Shown here piece by piece: positions 52,078 to 61,850 of a DNA stretch of 64,000 nucleotides. Positions within the stretch are counted from its first letter, which is position 1; every line of letters starts with the position of its first letter. The position numbers and the translations under genes were made by a program. The DNA lies in NCBI GenBank assembly GCA_036362985.1, contig JAYGXS010000004.1, positions 16,868,235-16,932,234 of the forward strand. Reading direction: 5' to 3'. Below the pieces are notes generated by a model. The model did not search any database, was not told where the DNA came from, and saw only the letters and a list, made by a program, of their open reading frames with translations. The stretch is from Ligula intestinalis (taxonomy: Eukaryota > Platyhelminthes > Cestoda > Diphyllobothriidea > Diphyllobothriidae).

Positions 52078-54150
52078 ATGGCCGTTGCCGAGTTCCCTGC
52101 TCAAAACGCAGTGTCTGAGGATGAGATTGAGGAAGAAAACAGGCCCCGAGGCAATAATCTAAAACTCTGGGGCAACCTCACCACGATGAACCTAAACAAT
52201 ATGATATATACGAACATCCAACAGTCACCATATTTCAAGAGCAACCTCATCGAACTGAAAACATACCACGAGGTTATTGATGAAATTTACTATAAAGTAG
52301 GTTTATTCATTATTATCCGTATTATTTACTTCTGGTTGAACATCTAGAGCCGTGGGAACGTGGAAGCCGTCGCATCGGATCCCAGACAGGCATGTGTGGC
52401 GGCGTTCGTGGTGTTGGCACCGGAGGGATTGTGTCGACAGCATACTGTCTCCTTTACAAGCTGTATACCCTAAAACTTACGCGTAAACAATTAAAAGGCC
52501 TTCTTGAGCATCCAGACTCACCGTATATTCGTGGACTGGGCTTCATGTATATAAGGTTGGTTTCTCATATCACCGCCTTATCTCTTAGGTATTGTCTGCC
52601 CCCAGAGGATCTGTGGATCTGGTACGCACCATACCTCGATGATACTGAGGTGCGTGTTATTTACTTGTAGGGTTGCAGCACAGGCCAACCATGCGACTTG
52701 AGTCCGGCTGTAACCGAAATGCGTAAGAACCTGCCAGCCACTCATTTTAATCCGTTATTTTGCCTGTTTATAGCTACTCGTTCCTTTGTGTTATTAGGAA
52801 ATTGACGTCAGGGCCGGTGGCGGATGCGTTATGACCATTGGAGCTATGTTGGAACAATGGCTGACGAAACTGGATTGGTTTTCTACACTATTTCCTCGCA
52901 TTCCAGTGCCCGTTCAGAAGAAGATAGAAGAGAAGTTGCGCGGCAGGCGTGCCAAGCAGTTATCAGAGGGCCAGCATCGTTCTTCTGGCTTTGGTGAACC
53001 TGAACGACCAGTTGGACGCGTGAACCGCGTTGATCCTGAACCAGACAGTCGAATGCGAAAGGATCCTCACGGGTCTGCCATCTTGTTGCTTGATGCTGTT
53101 TTTTGTTGTCATTCAATTTTAAACGAGCTTGCTTTTTGAAGATTGATGCGTACTGGGATTTTCTTACTAGTAAAAAATTTCGCTCTGTAACTGGTGTACG
53201 GCATGAATGACCTTTTAAATTGCTGTCTAGTATCCTGTTAAAGGTAGGTAGCCACCCCAGGACTGCTACTGTTATTGTTTTTACGGAGTGGAAAGCTTCA
53301 TAATTTCCCACCTACTATTGCTAATAGCACTGACTTCAAAAAGTATACTTTTTGAAGTCAGTGCGACAGCTCTCTTATAGTTAATGGTGGTTGTTGACGC
53401 CGCATAGCTCAGCATAAGACGAGTCCATGTTGTTTATGCCGAACGAAAGTAAATTTAGGGGCTTAATTGCGTGATTTCAGACAGGCTGGAATCTGCTGAA
53501 ACTGTTACTCTTCCAGCTAATACTTTATTACCTGTGACTGGAGCCACAGAAGCATGTAAATTTCCTTTTTTCCTTAGAACTTCTTCAGACAGATATTCGA
53601 TAGTCTTTGTGTGAATAGAAAGCCCAAGCACATTCTCTTCGGAGTCCGTTTATTCTTGAAGTGCTTAAGTGTTGAAAAGGCTAGTTGAACTGGCGATAAC
53701 ACTATTATGATGTGCGGAAAATTGAGGCCTTGATTTCCTAAAACATGCTCCACCATTGTCAGGAATATTTCTGCACAAACTCGCTTTTTTACGGTGTCCC
53801 GACACGTCCTCACCCCCACACTGGTTCTTATGTGCCCGAGATCTTGTAGCTAGGTAACGGTTAAGTTCTCAGCACTAATTTTGCTTGTAACTGGAAAGGT
53901 AAGAGTACATAATAAGCACTTGCAACATGTAAGCATATTAAAAGGTTTTTAAAAAAAATATTCTTACTATTCATATTGTAGATCTCGCGAACGTGAGTCC
54001 GATCGACGAGGCCATCGCCACCATTCACGTTCTCGTTCCCGTTCCCACGATCGTCACCGTCGACGTTCACGTTCACCCCGACAGCGAGAGAGTTCCTTTG
54101 ATCGGGATCTTCGACGCGCTCGTGCTAGGCAGGAAAAGATGCGCCGATGA
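52078..54150 (+). CDS. PRPF38B: Pre-mRNA-splicing factor 38B-like (PRP38 family), five exons
   Basis: Proposed coding exons are 52078-52296, 52335-52555, 52589-52649, 52798-53072 and 53982-54150, totalling 945 nt in one frame (314 residues and TGA). The PRP38 domain spans residues about 28-205: LKLWGNLTTMNLNNMIYTNI, SPYFKSNLIELKTYHEVIDE, TGMCGGVRGVGTGGIVSTA, LLYKLYTLKLTRKQLKGL, DSPYIRGLGFMYIR, GGGCVMTIGAML and WFSTLFPRIPVPVQKKI. The last exon encodes an Arg/Ser-rich tail (HHSRSRSRSHDRHRRRSRSP). The family acts in spliceosome activation in the nucleus. The protein is shorter than vertebrate PRPF38B because the RS tail is short. Introns 2 and 3 are GT-AG (33 and 148 nt). Intron 1 seems to end in TG. 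Exon 4's donor (GTCTGC) is inferred from phase. Confidence 0.9.
53073..53981 (+). other. PRP38 intron 4 with a perfect palindrome
   Basis: Inferred 909-nt intron. It contains a perfect 38-nt palindrome at 53327-53364. A possible cryptic exon, open from 53480 (ACAGGCTGGAATC) to about 53556 after a CAG, was noted without homology. The acceptor is ATTGTAG at 53975-53981. Confidence 0.6.
53327..53364. repeat. Perfect 38-nt palindrome, no loop
   Basis: GCACTGACTTCAAAAAGTA is followed immediately by its exact reverse complement, centred between 53345 and 53346. Confidence 0.95.
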
Positions 54151-57100
54151 TGGACAGGCGTTTGGTGTGCTCAGTGTCTAAATTCTTATAAAACTGTTAA
54201 TCATACCCTATCAACATGTACATTTATACGCCTTTTAAAAATTCCGTTCCTCCAGCGTGTTGTTTTTTCCTTACTAGAATATCAGGTCACATCTTTTGTG
54301 TTATTTGAGGAATTACCCTCCGTGAAGCCCCAGACCATTAAACTTCCCCTGATGTTAAAATGTGTGTACCTGGAACCGGCCCGCCGACAGTGGGTTGTGA
54401 TGCATACGGTGGTAAGACGCAATGCCCCGAACAATCATCATCTGACGTATTCTTTTAACACCGCGTGGCCACCCTTCTTTCTCATAATTAAAATTAAATT
54501 AGGGTAGTAGGGCATTTTCTTCCACGAAAGAGTTTTTTTCGGGGAGCGCGGAGCTTCTATGTCGATATACCGACTGTGTTGGGTCGACAGGGGGGATATA
54601 TGAATAGCTTTTGATGACAGCTGTCTGAAAACAAGTGGGCGCTGGAGTCCTGTGAAGTTGCGGTCGTGATGCAGTCTGGGTGTTGCAAGAGGGCGAATGT
54701 CCGTGCACGCCGTACCCGCTACTCTGAGACTCCACACGGTCAGCTGCGACTGGCTGCCACTCCACCGTCAAGATCAATTGCCTTCAACTACGAGCCTTGG
54801 CCAGGTGCAATTCGCGACTTTTTAAGGGTGGGAAGCAAAAAATAGCAGCCAACAGCTGGGATCCTACGCGTGGGTGTGTTTATTATCACGATCCCGAGTG
54901 ACACATAAAGACGTGGTTTTCCCCGGGGTTAAGTGCGGCGCAGGTTTATGAGATCATTGCCATTTCTGAATCACAGTGATGACCAAATGTCCGGTGAGGG
55001 ACCGGTGAGAAGTACTACAGAACATACCTACTCGCTTAGACTACCGCAAGGGTGAGCCAGTGTGGATTTTATGTTTGTGGTGAAGGGAACTCGAACAATC
55101 AAGCGAGAAAATAGGTTGTCTGAAGGTTCAAAGCCGCGCTAGGACCCATCATGGCAGGCAGCGCATTTATCCGAGAGGGGCATACACACACAGGAAACCA
55201 GTCACAAATCCGTATGGGAGAACACACAGATTCTTGACACTTGCTCAACTAGACAAATCCGTGAATTCTTAGAGGCAATGCACTGAGGTCAAGCATGCAC
55301 CAACAGGTATATCGATTTGGATGTCATCTATAAGTACCTCAAGGACAAAGTTCAACGTGCGCGGCCGACCACGGCGGGATGGTGAAATGTATGCGGCGCT
55401 TATTCGCGCAGACCTCAGCCAATTGTAGAATAAATTGTTGGATATTGTTAATTGATTTAATTGCTCCTGTACATATCCCATAGTCTGGCGAGGATCTAGG
55501 GAACCATTCTCGAGAATTGACATATTAAAGTTTCAAGTTTTTCTAAAGAGGCTCTTTGCTTCTGAATCAAATATCTGGGGATGCCGTATTTCAATTCCTC
55601 TATGTCTTATAATTAGTTCTAGTTGCATCTTAAATCTCCGATAGACTGTAGGCGCGAACATCGGAGTACGAATGAGCAGGTGCTTACTGCAGTGCGAAAG
55701 GGCGGCCTTTAAATCCTTAGTTTATCAGAGGTTTCGCAACGATGTTGGCTTTGTGCAGTCCGGTCACGTCTCCTTTTTACATATGTCAAAGGACGGACTA
55801 GCGTGGGCAACCATTCACTCTGAATGCGCATTGGAAGCACTTAAATTGACAATTTTCTCCTTCATTTTATTGCAAAGCCTTTCAACGCGCCGATAAGGCA
55901 TGCCTACGCAATCGAGTTAACGATTAATGATTGATTGCTTTTGAATTAAGTTTTTTGCATAATGGTTATTATGCTCCCTTGAACCTGCGTTTTCAGAGCG
56001 TTGCTTCGTCAGCAAGCGCTATAAGACACCAAACAAACAACAACTGACCTTTATGAAACCATCGCCGCTGGTGGCAAAAAACCAGGACAGTTTGCTTCTT
56101 CGGCATTCCGTGAAGCAATTTAACGATTTCGACCGGACGACCCAAAAATGAGTACGTTAGGTGGTCGGTTGAATCGCCATTTCAGCATGGCATGAGCGAG
56201 ACCAACGTCGCCGTTGATAATGAAACATGCTCTATTATCGTGTGCTGTCCTATGCGTCAAAAATCTGAACTCGTTCTAAATAAGCTTCAAGTCACTTCGG
56301 AGCACCAGAGCTGTTTGGATGTTATTTTCAGGTGACCTAAAAGAGTATTTTAGTGTGTAGCCACACTGAATTCGTCATACAAGACTGAACTAAGTCTATT
56401 CGGCTTGTATTTCTCAAACTTTCCATGAACAGGACTGTCTCACAGACGCAGAGAGAACCTACCGTGTAGCCTGGGCGAAACCAGTTTTGAAGCCAGCTGC
56501 CTCACTGTTTGCTCCAACCCCATCGTTCTATCAGGACGCACATATCAATCAGAAGTTAGTACTTCAGTAATGCACATGTAAATTATTCATCTGATTGCTC
56601 CTCCTCATGTCTTTTACGCTCTTAATTCCACACATGATAGTCAATCTCAGCAGACATTTGCCCTATTTCTACTTTAAGGTAACTACACACCTTTGTTCCC
56701 AATCTGTGTATGTCCACCCAAAGGGGCGGGTCATCAGTCTGTTCGGATGCCTTCACCACCGTTTTAACCAAGACCGCCCCCAAAAGCAAGAGCAATGAAG
56801 ACACATAGAAGTTCTACGAAGAGCTGAAAGCCGTCGTTGTTAACGACCCATATGCCCGTGTTAATTTAGATACTCGAGTATGTACGAGCCATGTCGCCTG
56901 GAACGAGACGTCTAGCGCTCAAGGAGAACACAACTACAACAGCAGTATTTATCGAGGTGTTAAAGCTAATTTGGTTAACGCTAACAGCTACGATTTTCCA
57001 GGCCCGGTTCCTTAGGAGAAGAGAGAAGTCATAGGAAGGCCAGAGTGATAGGAAGAGTGTATTTTGTACAGAGAGAAAGGAGAATAGAAGGTACAAAGTT

Positions 57101-58004
57101 TTGACGGCCGGAGCGCACCTCTTTCCGCTAAAGTGGCGTGGTCCAAAGTGTTGTCTAGCGGCAGCCACCGCCTTGGGTTTTTTTTCCAGACGGGTTGAGG
57201 CCAACCTTCCAGTAAGGCTAGTATAGTAGTGCGGACATCTAAGTGCATGGATCGAGGTCAAGACGGGAAGGCAAGGCGTGTGCGTTCGTTAGCAGCGAGG
57301 GGCTCGCTTGAGGCATTCGGAAAACTGTCTTCGTGCGACGTCCTTTTCTCTTAAAGACCTCGTCTGTGGCGCCAACAGTTAGGAAGGCGTCGGGCTGCAG
57401 AGATCACTACATAGTCTTTGTGTACCGAAGAACTGTGTAGGACATAACCTCCTCATCATTAGCTCCAATTGTGACTTTCCATTCGCCAGAAGGCGACATG
57501 CACGTGCTCTTGATCATGTCCATTTTAAATGCTGGATTACGCACTCATCAGAAGGCGAGACTGCCATGGCGTGTTCGGGAGAAGTGGGTAGCACAGTGTC
57601 GATGGCTAGATGTAAAGCGTATGTAAATGCAACCACAAAAACAGTGTCAGGGAAAGAAAACCATCAAAACCGAACGCTGTAACTGATTGAACGCAGGCGG
57701 GAATGCCCTACGAACACGAATTTGTCCAGCGTACAGGCTCTTCACAGGAACGTTGAACACAGTTTATATGAACTGAAGCAAGTCCATTAATAACACATTG
57801 ATTCTGACCATTTATTACAAAATACGCAACATGGTCCACATACATTGCAACATATTGTAAGAACTATACGTTCTTTCTTCCTAAAAATGTTTGGAGACAC
57901 GGAAGGCAAGAGCAACAGTAGGCAAAGTTCAACACCATTGGGGAATTGACAAAGGTTTATTGTAAATACCACGAGGAGCAGTTCCATCATGTGTTGACAC
58001 AGAA
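54151..58004. other. No recognisable gene downstream of PRP38
   Basis: The first part should hold the PRP38 3' UTR. No clear AATAAA was found close to the stop. The remaining frames (for example 55269-55523 and 56866-57261) show no known domain and no homopolymer or repeat pair that I can place. Confidence 0.4.
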
Positions 58005-58100
58005 AAATACGTTATTTGATACCATATGAATACAAGAACGAATATATTTATGCACGTTTCTTAGAAAATATGTTTGAATTCACAAGTGCATTGAAAATCG
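58005..58100 (+). repeat. Third copy of the foldback-repeat arm
   Basis: GATACCATATGAATACAAGA, ATATTTATGCACG and GAAAATATGTTTGAATTCA resemble 4190-4272 and the reverse complement of 3838-3920. Diverged. Confidence 0.45.
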
Positions 58101-58480
58101 ATTCGAAACATTCATACTAATTATAAAGTATTTTTGATAACAGTCAAACATATGGATCATTGCAGAAAGCATAAACCCCACAATTCTATAATAGGGGACA
58201 GATGTTAATGCTAATTTCGTCATTTTTTAAATTTAGCATTTTATTAACATATTGAATTGAATTTATCCAATTTACTATTATCTTAATTTATGTTTTAGTT
58301 ATGGTGCGATTCTTCTTTGCCATATATTGGCCTTTTCGAATAGGCTTTAGTACTTTTTCTTGTTTTTTTGCCACAATTCGTTTAATTTCCTACGCCTTCG
58401 CAACGCCTCATCCGTATAACCCCATTACCACCGGTCCCGTACTACTAAATTCTGGTGTAAAGCTTCTTTTCCCTGGTGAA

Positions 58481-59045
58481 AATTTGAACACTGTATAAAC
58501 AGCAAAATTTAATGGATCAATAAATTTCGAGAGGGCTCTTCAGTTGCCACCCCTCATTGCATAACGGGAATGAACGTTAGAGAAAACAAACAACTGAATT
58601 CATACAGAAAAAATCGATAAAAACCGGCAAGGTCTCTGTACACGGCCAAGAGGCATTCGATAAAGCTGAAAGTTAAACGCTGTAGACAGCAAAAACTGGA
58701 GAAAAAAACGTTTAGGCAAAACGAAAGAAAATTTGGGGAGGGGGGATGTGTAAACAAGGAGCCAGTATTACCAAGGAAGAGTTAGGTTAACTACATGCTC
58801 CAATTGTTTACATAGGTCGGGTTTAAACCGCCTTATGTACGCTGCCTCCAGGTAGCGTAAGTTGCGAGTTGTTCGTGCTTGAACAAGTACTCGGAAGGAG
58901 GTTTTAGGGTCCACGGAGTGGCCCGTATCTAGCAAGTGCTCAGTAATTGACGAGTGAGGTGTTCGTTTTTCTTGCTTCAACAATCAGCTAGGTAAGTGTT
59001 CCTTTGCTCTGGTGGCCAATTGCCTTTGCGTTCGCCCTATGTACT
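58481..59045 (-). repeat. Inverted left arm of PLE H1
   Basis: The minus strand encodes MLKQEKRTPHSSITEHLLDT and continues to LEHVVNLTLPW, the same C-terminal 71 residues as the plus-strand ORF, with one visible substitution (TTRN for TTRT). The downstream 3' UTR is also mirrored. Confidence 0.9.
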
Positions 59046-59624
59046 CTGCAGAAGCGCGGATACCCAACACAGTTTATTGACAAATATAAAAAACCATTAC
59101 GGCCTAAAATGACGGAACAGATAGTTCCGAAGAAGCCCGTTTTCATATCTTTGCCGTTTAAAGGTGACAACGTTTTCAATACCATCAAAAGACGACTCAT
59201 TAATGCCATTCACAGGACATATTATGCCGCTGAGCTTACAATTTGCAATCAAACAAAGCTTTTACCGATTCCTCGTGCGAAGGATGCCTTGCCGATGCAC
59301 GCCACTTCAAACTGTGTTTATGAATTTACATGCACTTGTGGATGCAAGTACATAGGGCGAACGCAAAGGCAATTGGCCACCAGAGCAAAGGAACACTTAC
59401 CTAGCTGGTTGTTGAAGCAAGAAAAACGAACACCTCACTCGTCAATTACTGAGCACTTGCTAGATACGGGCCACTCCGTGGACCCTAAAACCTCCTTCCG
59501 AGTACTTGTTCAAGCACGAACAACTCGCACCTTACGCTACCTGGAGGCAGCGTACATAAGGCGGTTTAAACCCGACCTATGTAAACAATTGGAGCATGTA
59601 GTTAACCTAACTCTTCCTTGGTAA
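59004..59624 (+). CDS. PLE H1 GIY-YIG endonuclease (5'-truncated ORF)
   Basis: The retained domain starts around residue 19 (GYPTQFIDKYKKPLRPKM). A linker follows (VFISLPFKGDNVFNTIKRRL), and then the GIY-YIG core CVYEFTCTCGCKYIGRTQRQ: the Cys-x-Cys-Gly-Cys pair precedes YIGRT, and LATRAKEHL provides the conserved Arg and His. ITEHLLDTGHSVD and LRYLEAAYIRRFKPDLC close it. This is the Penelope endonuclease order. The first 14 codons lie in the inverted arm and are not original coding. The RT domain is missing, so it is a dead-on-arrival copy, though the endonuclease residues look intact. Confidence 0.85.
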   Translation: MLWWPIAFAFALCTLQKRGYPTQFIDKYKKPLRPKMTEQIVPKKPVFISLPFKGDNVFNTIKRRLINAIHRTYYAAELTICNQTKLLPIPRAKDALPMHATSNCVYEFTCTCGCKYIGRTQRQLATRAKEHLPSWLLKQEKRTPHSSITEHLLDTGHSVDPKTSFRVLVQARTTRTLRYLEAAYIRRFKPDLCKQLEHVVNLTLPW

Positions 59625-59918
59625 TACTGGCTCCTTGTTTACACATCCCCCCTCCCCAAATTTTCTTTCGTTTTGCCTAGACGTTTTTTTCTCCAGTTTT
59701 TGCTGTCTACAGCGTTTAACTTTCAGCTTTATCGAATGCCTCTTGGCCGTGTACAGAGACCTTGCCGGTTTTTATCGATTTTTTCTGTATGAATTCAGTT
59801 GTGTGTTTTCTCTAACGTTCATTCCCGTTATGCAATGAGGGGTGGCAACTGAAGAGCCCTCTCGAAATTTATGGATCCATTAAATTTTGCTGTTTATACA
59901 GTGTTCAAATTCTGGTGT

Positions 59919-60170
59919 GTTTGCTTTCCGTGATGACCCTTATAATAGACTGTTACCGTATTTTTACGGTGCAATTTCTGCGGGTGACCAGCAAAATGTT
60001 CACGCAGAATCTGGCACCCTGGCGTGACCGAAGTATCTTAGGCTTATGCTGCAAGGTAACTGGTATAACAACCATCCTTAAATAACGTCTTGGGACCTAA
60101 GACACATTTCAGAATTTCGGTGGACATTTTGTGAGAGTGCACGTTTAATTTGGGTGCAAAGTACTAGTGC
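59919..60170 (+). repeat. Dispersed repeat R4, copy 1 (interrupted on its left by PLE H1)
   Basis: Aligns with 60961-61170: TTTCCGTGATGA, AGACTGTTACC/AGACCGTTACC, GGTGACC, ATGTTCACG and AACTGGTATAACAACC. Non-coding. The left part of the unit is on the other side of H1, at about 58439-58458. Confidence 0.65.
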
Positions 60171-60937
60171 TGCGCCCACTCCATAGACGTCACTATTAAT
60201 CGCTGTGCTCGAATTAAAGTCAACAACAGCAGGCGATAATGGTAGAAAATTGAAACTTCACTTTTAGCCACCGTCACCACTGCACCCATCCCTTCGCGTT
60301 GAATTAGTGTTTGTGGTCATTTGCTTATGTTGCGCTAACTGCAGTCCTGGCCTCCAAGTCCGGCTGACCCCAGGAGGTTGACGCCGAAGTGGGGCGGCTT
60401 AAGGACAACTTTAGGAAGGCCAGCACTGGCCTACGCGATCATTTGCGGTTGATAGTTCGGCCATTGACGAACGCACCAACACCCAAGGCGTCATCCTCAT
60501 CGTTGTCGCCGGTCAAACAACCAGGCAAAGTAGGCAAAACGCGAATGCAAAATCTGGCCTGCTTTTAAGCTGGTATCGCTTCTCTGTGGCAGGATGACAA
60601 GATCAAATGCCCTACTCTAAACCCCAGTATTATCGTTAACACACACGAACTATACCCTAACCACAAGCTTATCCCTAACATGAGCCCTAAACGTAACTCT
60701 GAATTAGCTTAAACGTAGCCTTAATTCAGCGCAAATTCCCATTTGACGATGGAAAAGTACTCTTGACAAACTGTTGTTTTCGATCAGGCTTTTATATTGA
60801 TATGGAAAATAAATTACCTAGTTATGTATAACGGACAAAGTGATTCTTGGGGTTCGAAGGGAAGTAGCGATTAATCATTTCTTCGTTCCCTCGTCTACTG
60901 CATGATGGAGTCAACGTGTTCACGATGTTGGCGGTCA
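60171..60937. other. No recognisable gene
   Basis: No domain was found. Scattered CCCTAA-like words at 60640-60700 are too degenerate to call a telomeric tract. Confidence 0.4.
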
Positions 60938-61170
60938 GTACTACTGAATTCTGGTGTGTTTTTTCCGTGATGATCCATATACTAGACCGTTACCTTATTT
61001 TGTCAGTGTAACTTCTACAGGTGACCTGCGAGATGTTCACGAAGAAACTGGCATTATGGCGTGACCAAAATATGTTTTGGCTTACGCTGCAAGTTAACTG
61101 GTATAACAACCCGTCTTCAGTAATCTTTTCGAACCGAAAAAAATTTCAGAATTTGGTTTAATAGTTCGTA
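60938..61170 (+). repeat. Dispersed repeat R4, copy 2 (uninterrupted)
   Basis: It begins GTACTACTGAATTCTGGTGT and runs without interruption through the sequence that follows PLE H1 at 59919. It therefore represents the unoccupied form of H1's target. Confidence 0.65.
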
Positions 61171-61394
61171 AGATAACACAGCTACTACACGACTTCTGTG
61201 GTCGCGAAAGGCCAAGTGCTGATACACAGGCAGCCTCCAGCGTATTTCGGAGTATAAAAAATAAAAGCACCTTTTAACCATGTTTCGACAGTATTAATTA
61301 TCTTAAGGTTACCAGCTGGCGAGACAGCTATGCTAGAGTCAGAATGAAGGATCACGCCGCAATGGCTCCCTCGTAAAATTACCATTAACATACT

Positions 61395-61573
61395 TCAATT
61401 TTTGTGAAGTTCTACATCTGTCGTGACCCCACTCCATATGAATGCTCGCTTTTCAAGGATGCTAGTAAGTGCGAAAGCACCAGTACCTGCCTGCCAACCC
61501 CAATTCGATCTGATCAATCACCTTTAAAGCTGACTTACACAGGATGCCACGGTGACGACTGCAACAATCACAC
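61395..61573 (+). CDS. Possible exon of a three-finger (Ly6-like) protein
   Basis: The frame reads FYICRDPTPYECSLFKDASK, CESTSTCLPT and, after a linker, LTYTGCHGDDCNNHT. The spacing C-x6-C, KC-x5-C and the closing GC-x3-DC-N are like the end of three-finger/Ly6 or activin-receptor ectodomains. An AG (GTGAAG, 61401-61406) precedes the segment and could be an acceptor. No clear signal peptide or donor is visible, and the following frame (to 61850) looks random. The rest of the gene would have to lie in unassigned exons. Tentative. Confidence 0.3.
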
Positions 61574-61850
61574 AATTTGGACATTGACTCTCTCACGGAT
61601 GGTTCTGCACTCGTTCCAATATCAAATTCCTCCAGCCGATTCCCCACTACCTCAGTACAGAATAGACTATTCCTCCCATTTGGCGTCTCGCTTCTTCTCT
61701 TCCTATACACAGTGGCGAGGGTTTCCTCTATTAACTAACTTGTTGCAATGCACCCTCTTCTCCGGACTTGCGGTACGAATACGCAGCATACTTAAACTCC
61801 TTCACGTACTTCACTCATGTCCTTCTTCAGTCGCCTTGACTTTGTCTTGA

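Larger units (their letters stand above)
58447..59918 (+). mobile_element. Penelope-like element H1 with inverted head and target duplication
   Basis: The body (59046-59911) encodes a GIY-YIG endonuclease on the plus strand. 58481-59045 is a near-perfect inverted copy of 59347-59911, the element's own 3' end, joined upstream of a 5'-truncated body with about 300 bp of unique sequence between the arms. The 12-mer AAATTCTGGTGT flanks the whole at 58447-58458 and 59907-59918. High identity of the arms (only scattered differences) suggests a recent insertion. Confidence 0.85.

Noticed and set aside
60640..60720. Interstitial telomeric repeat
   Set aside because: CCCTAA-like words occur but are isolated and irregular, with no tandem array.
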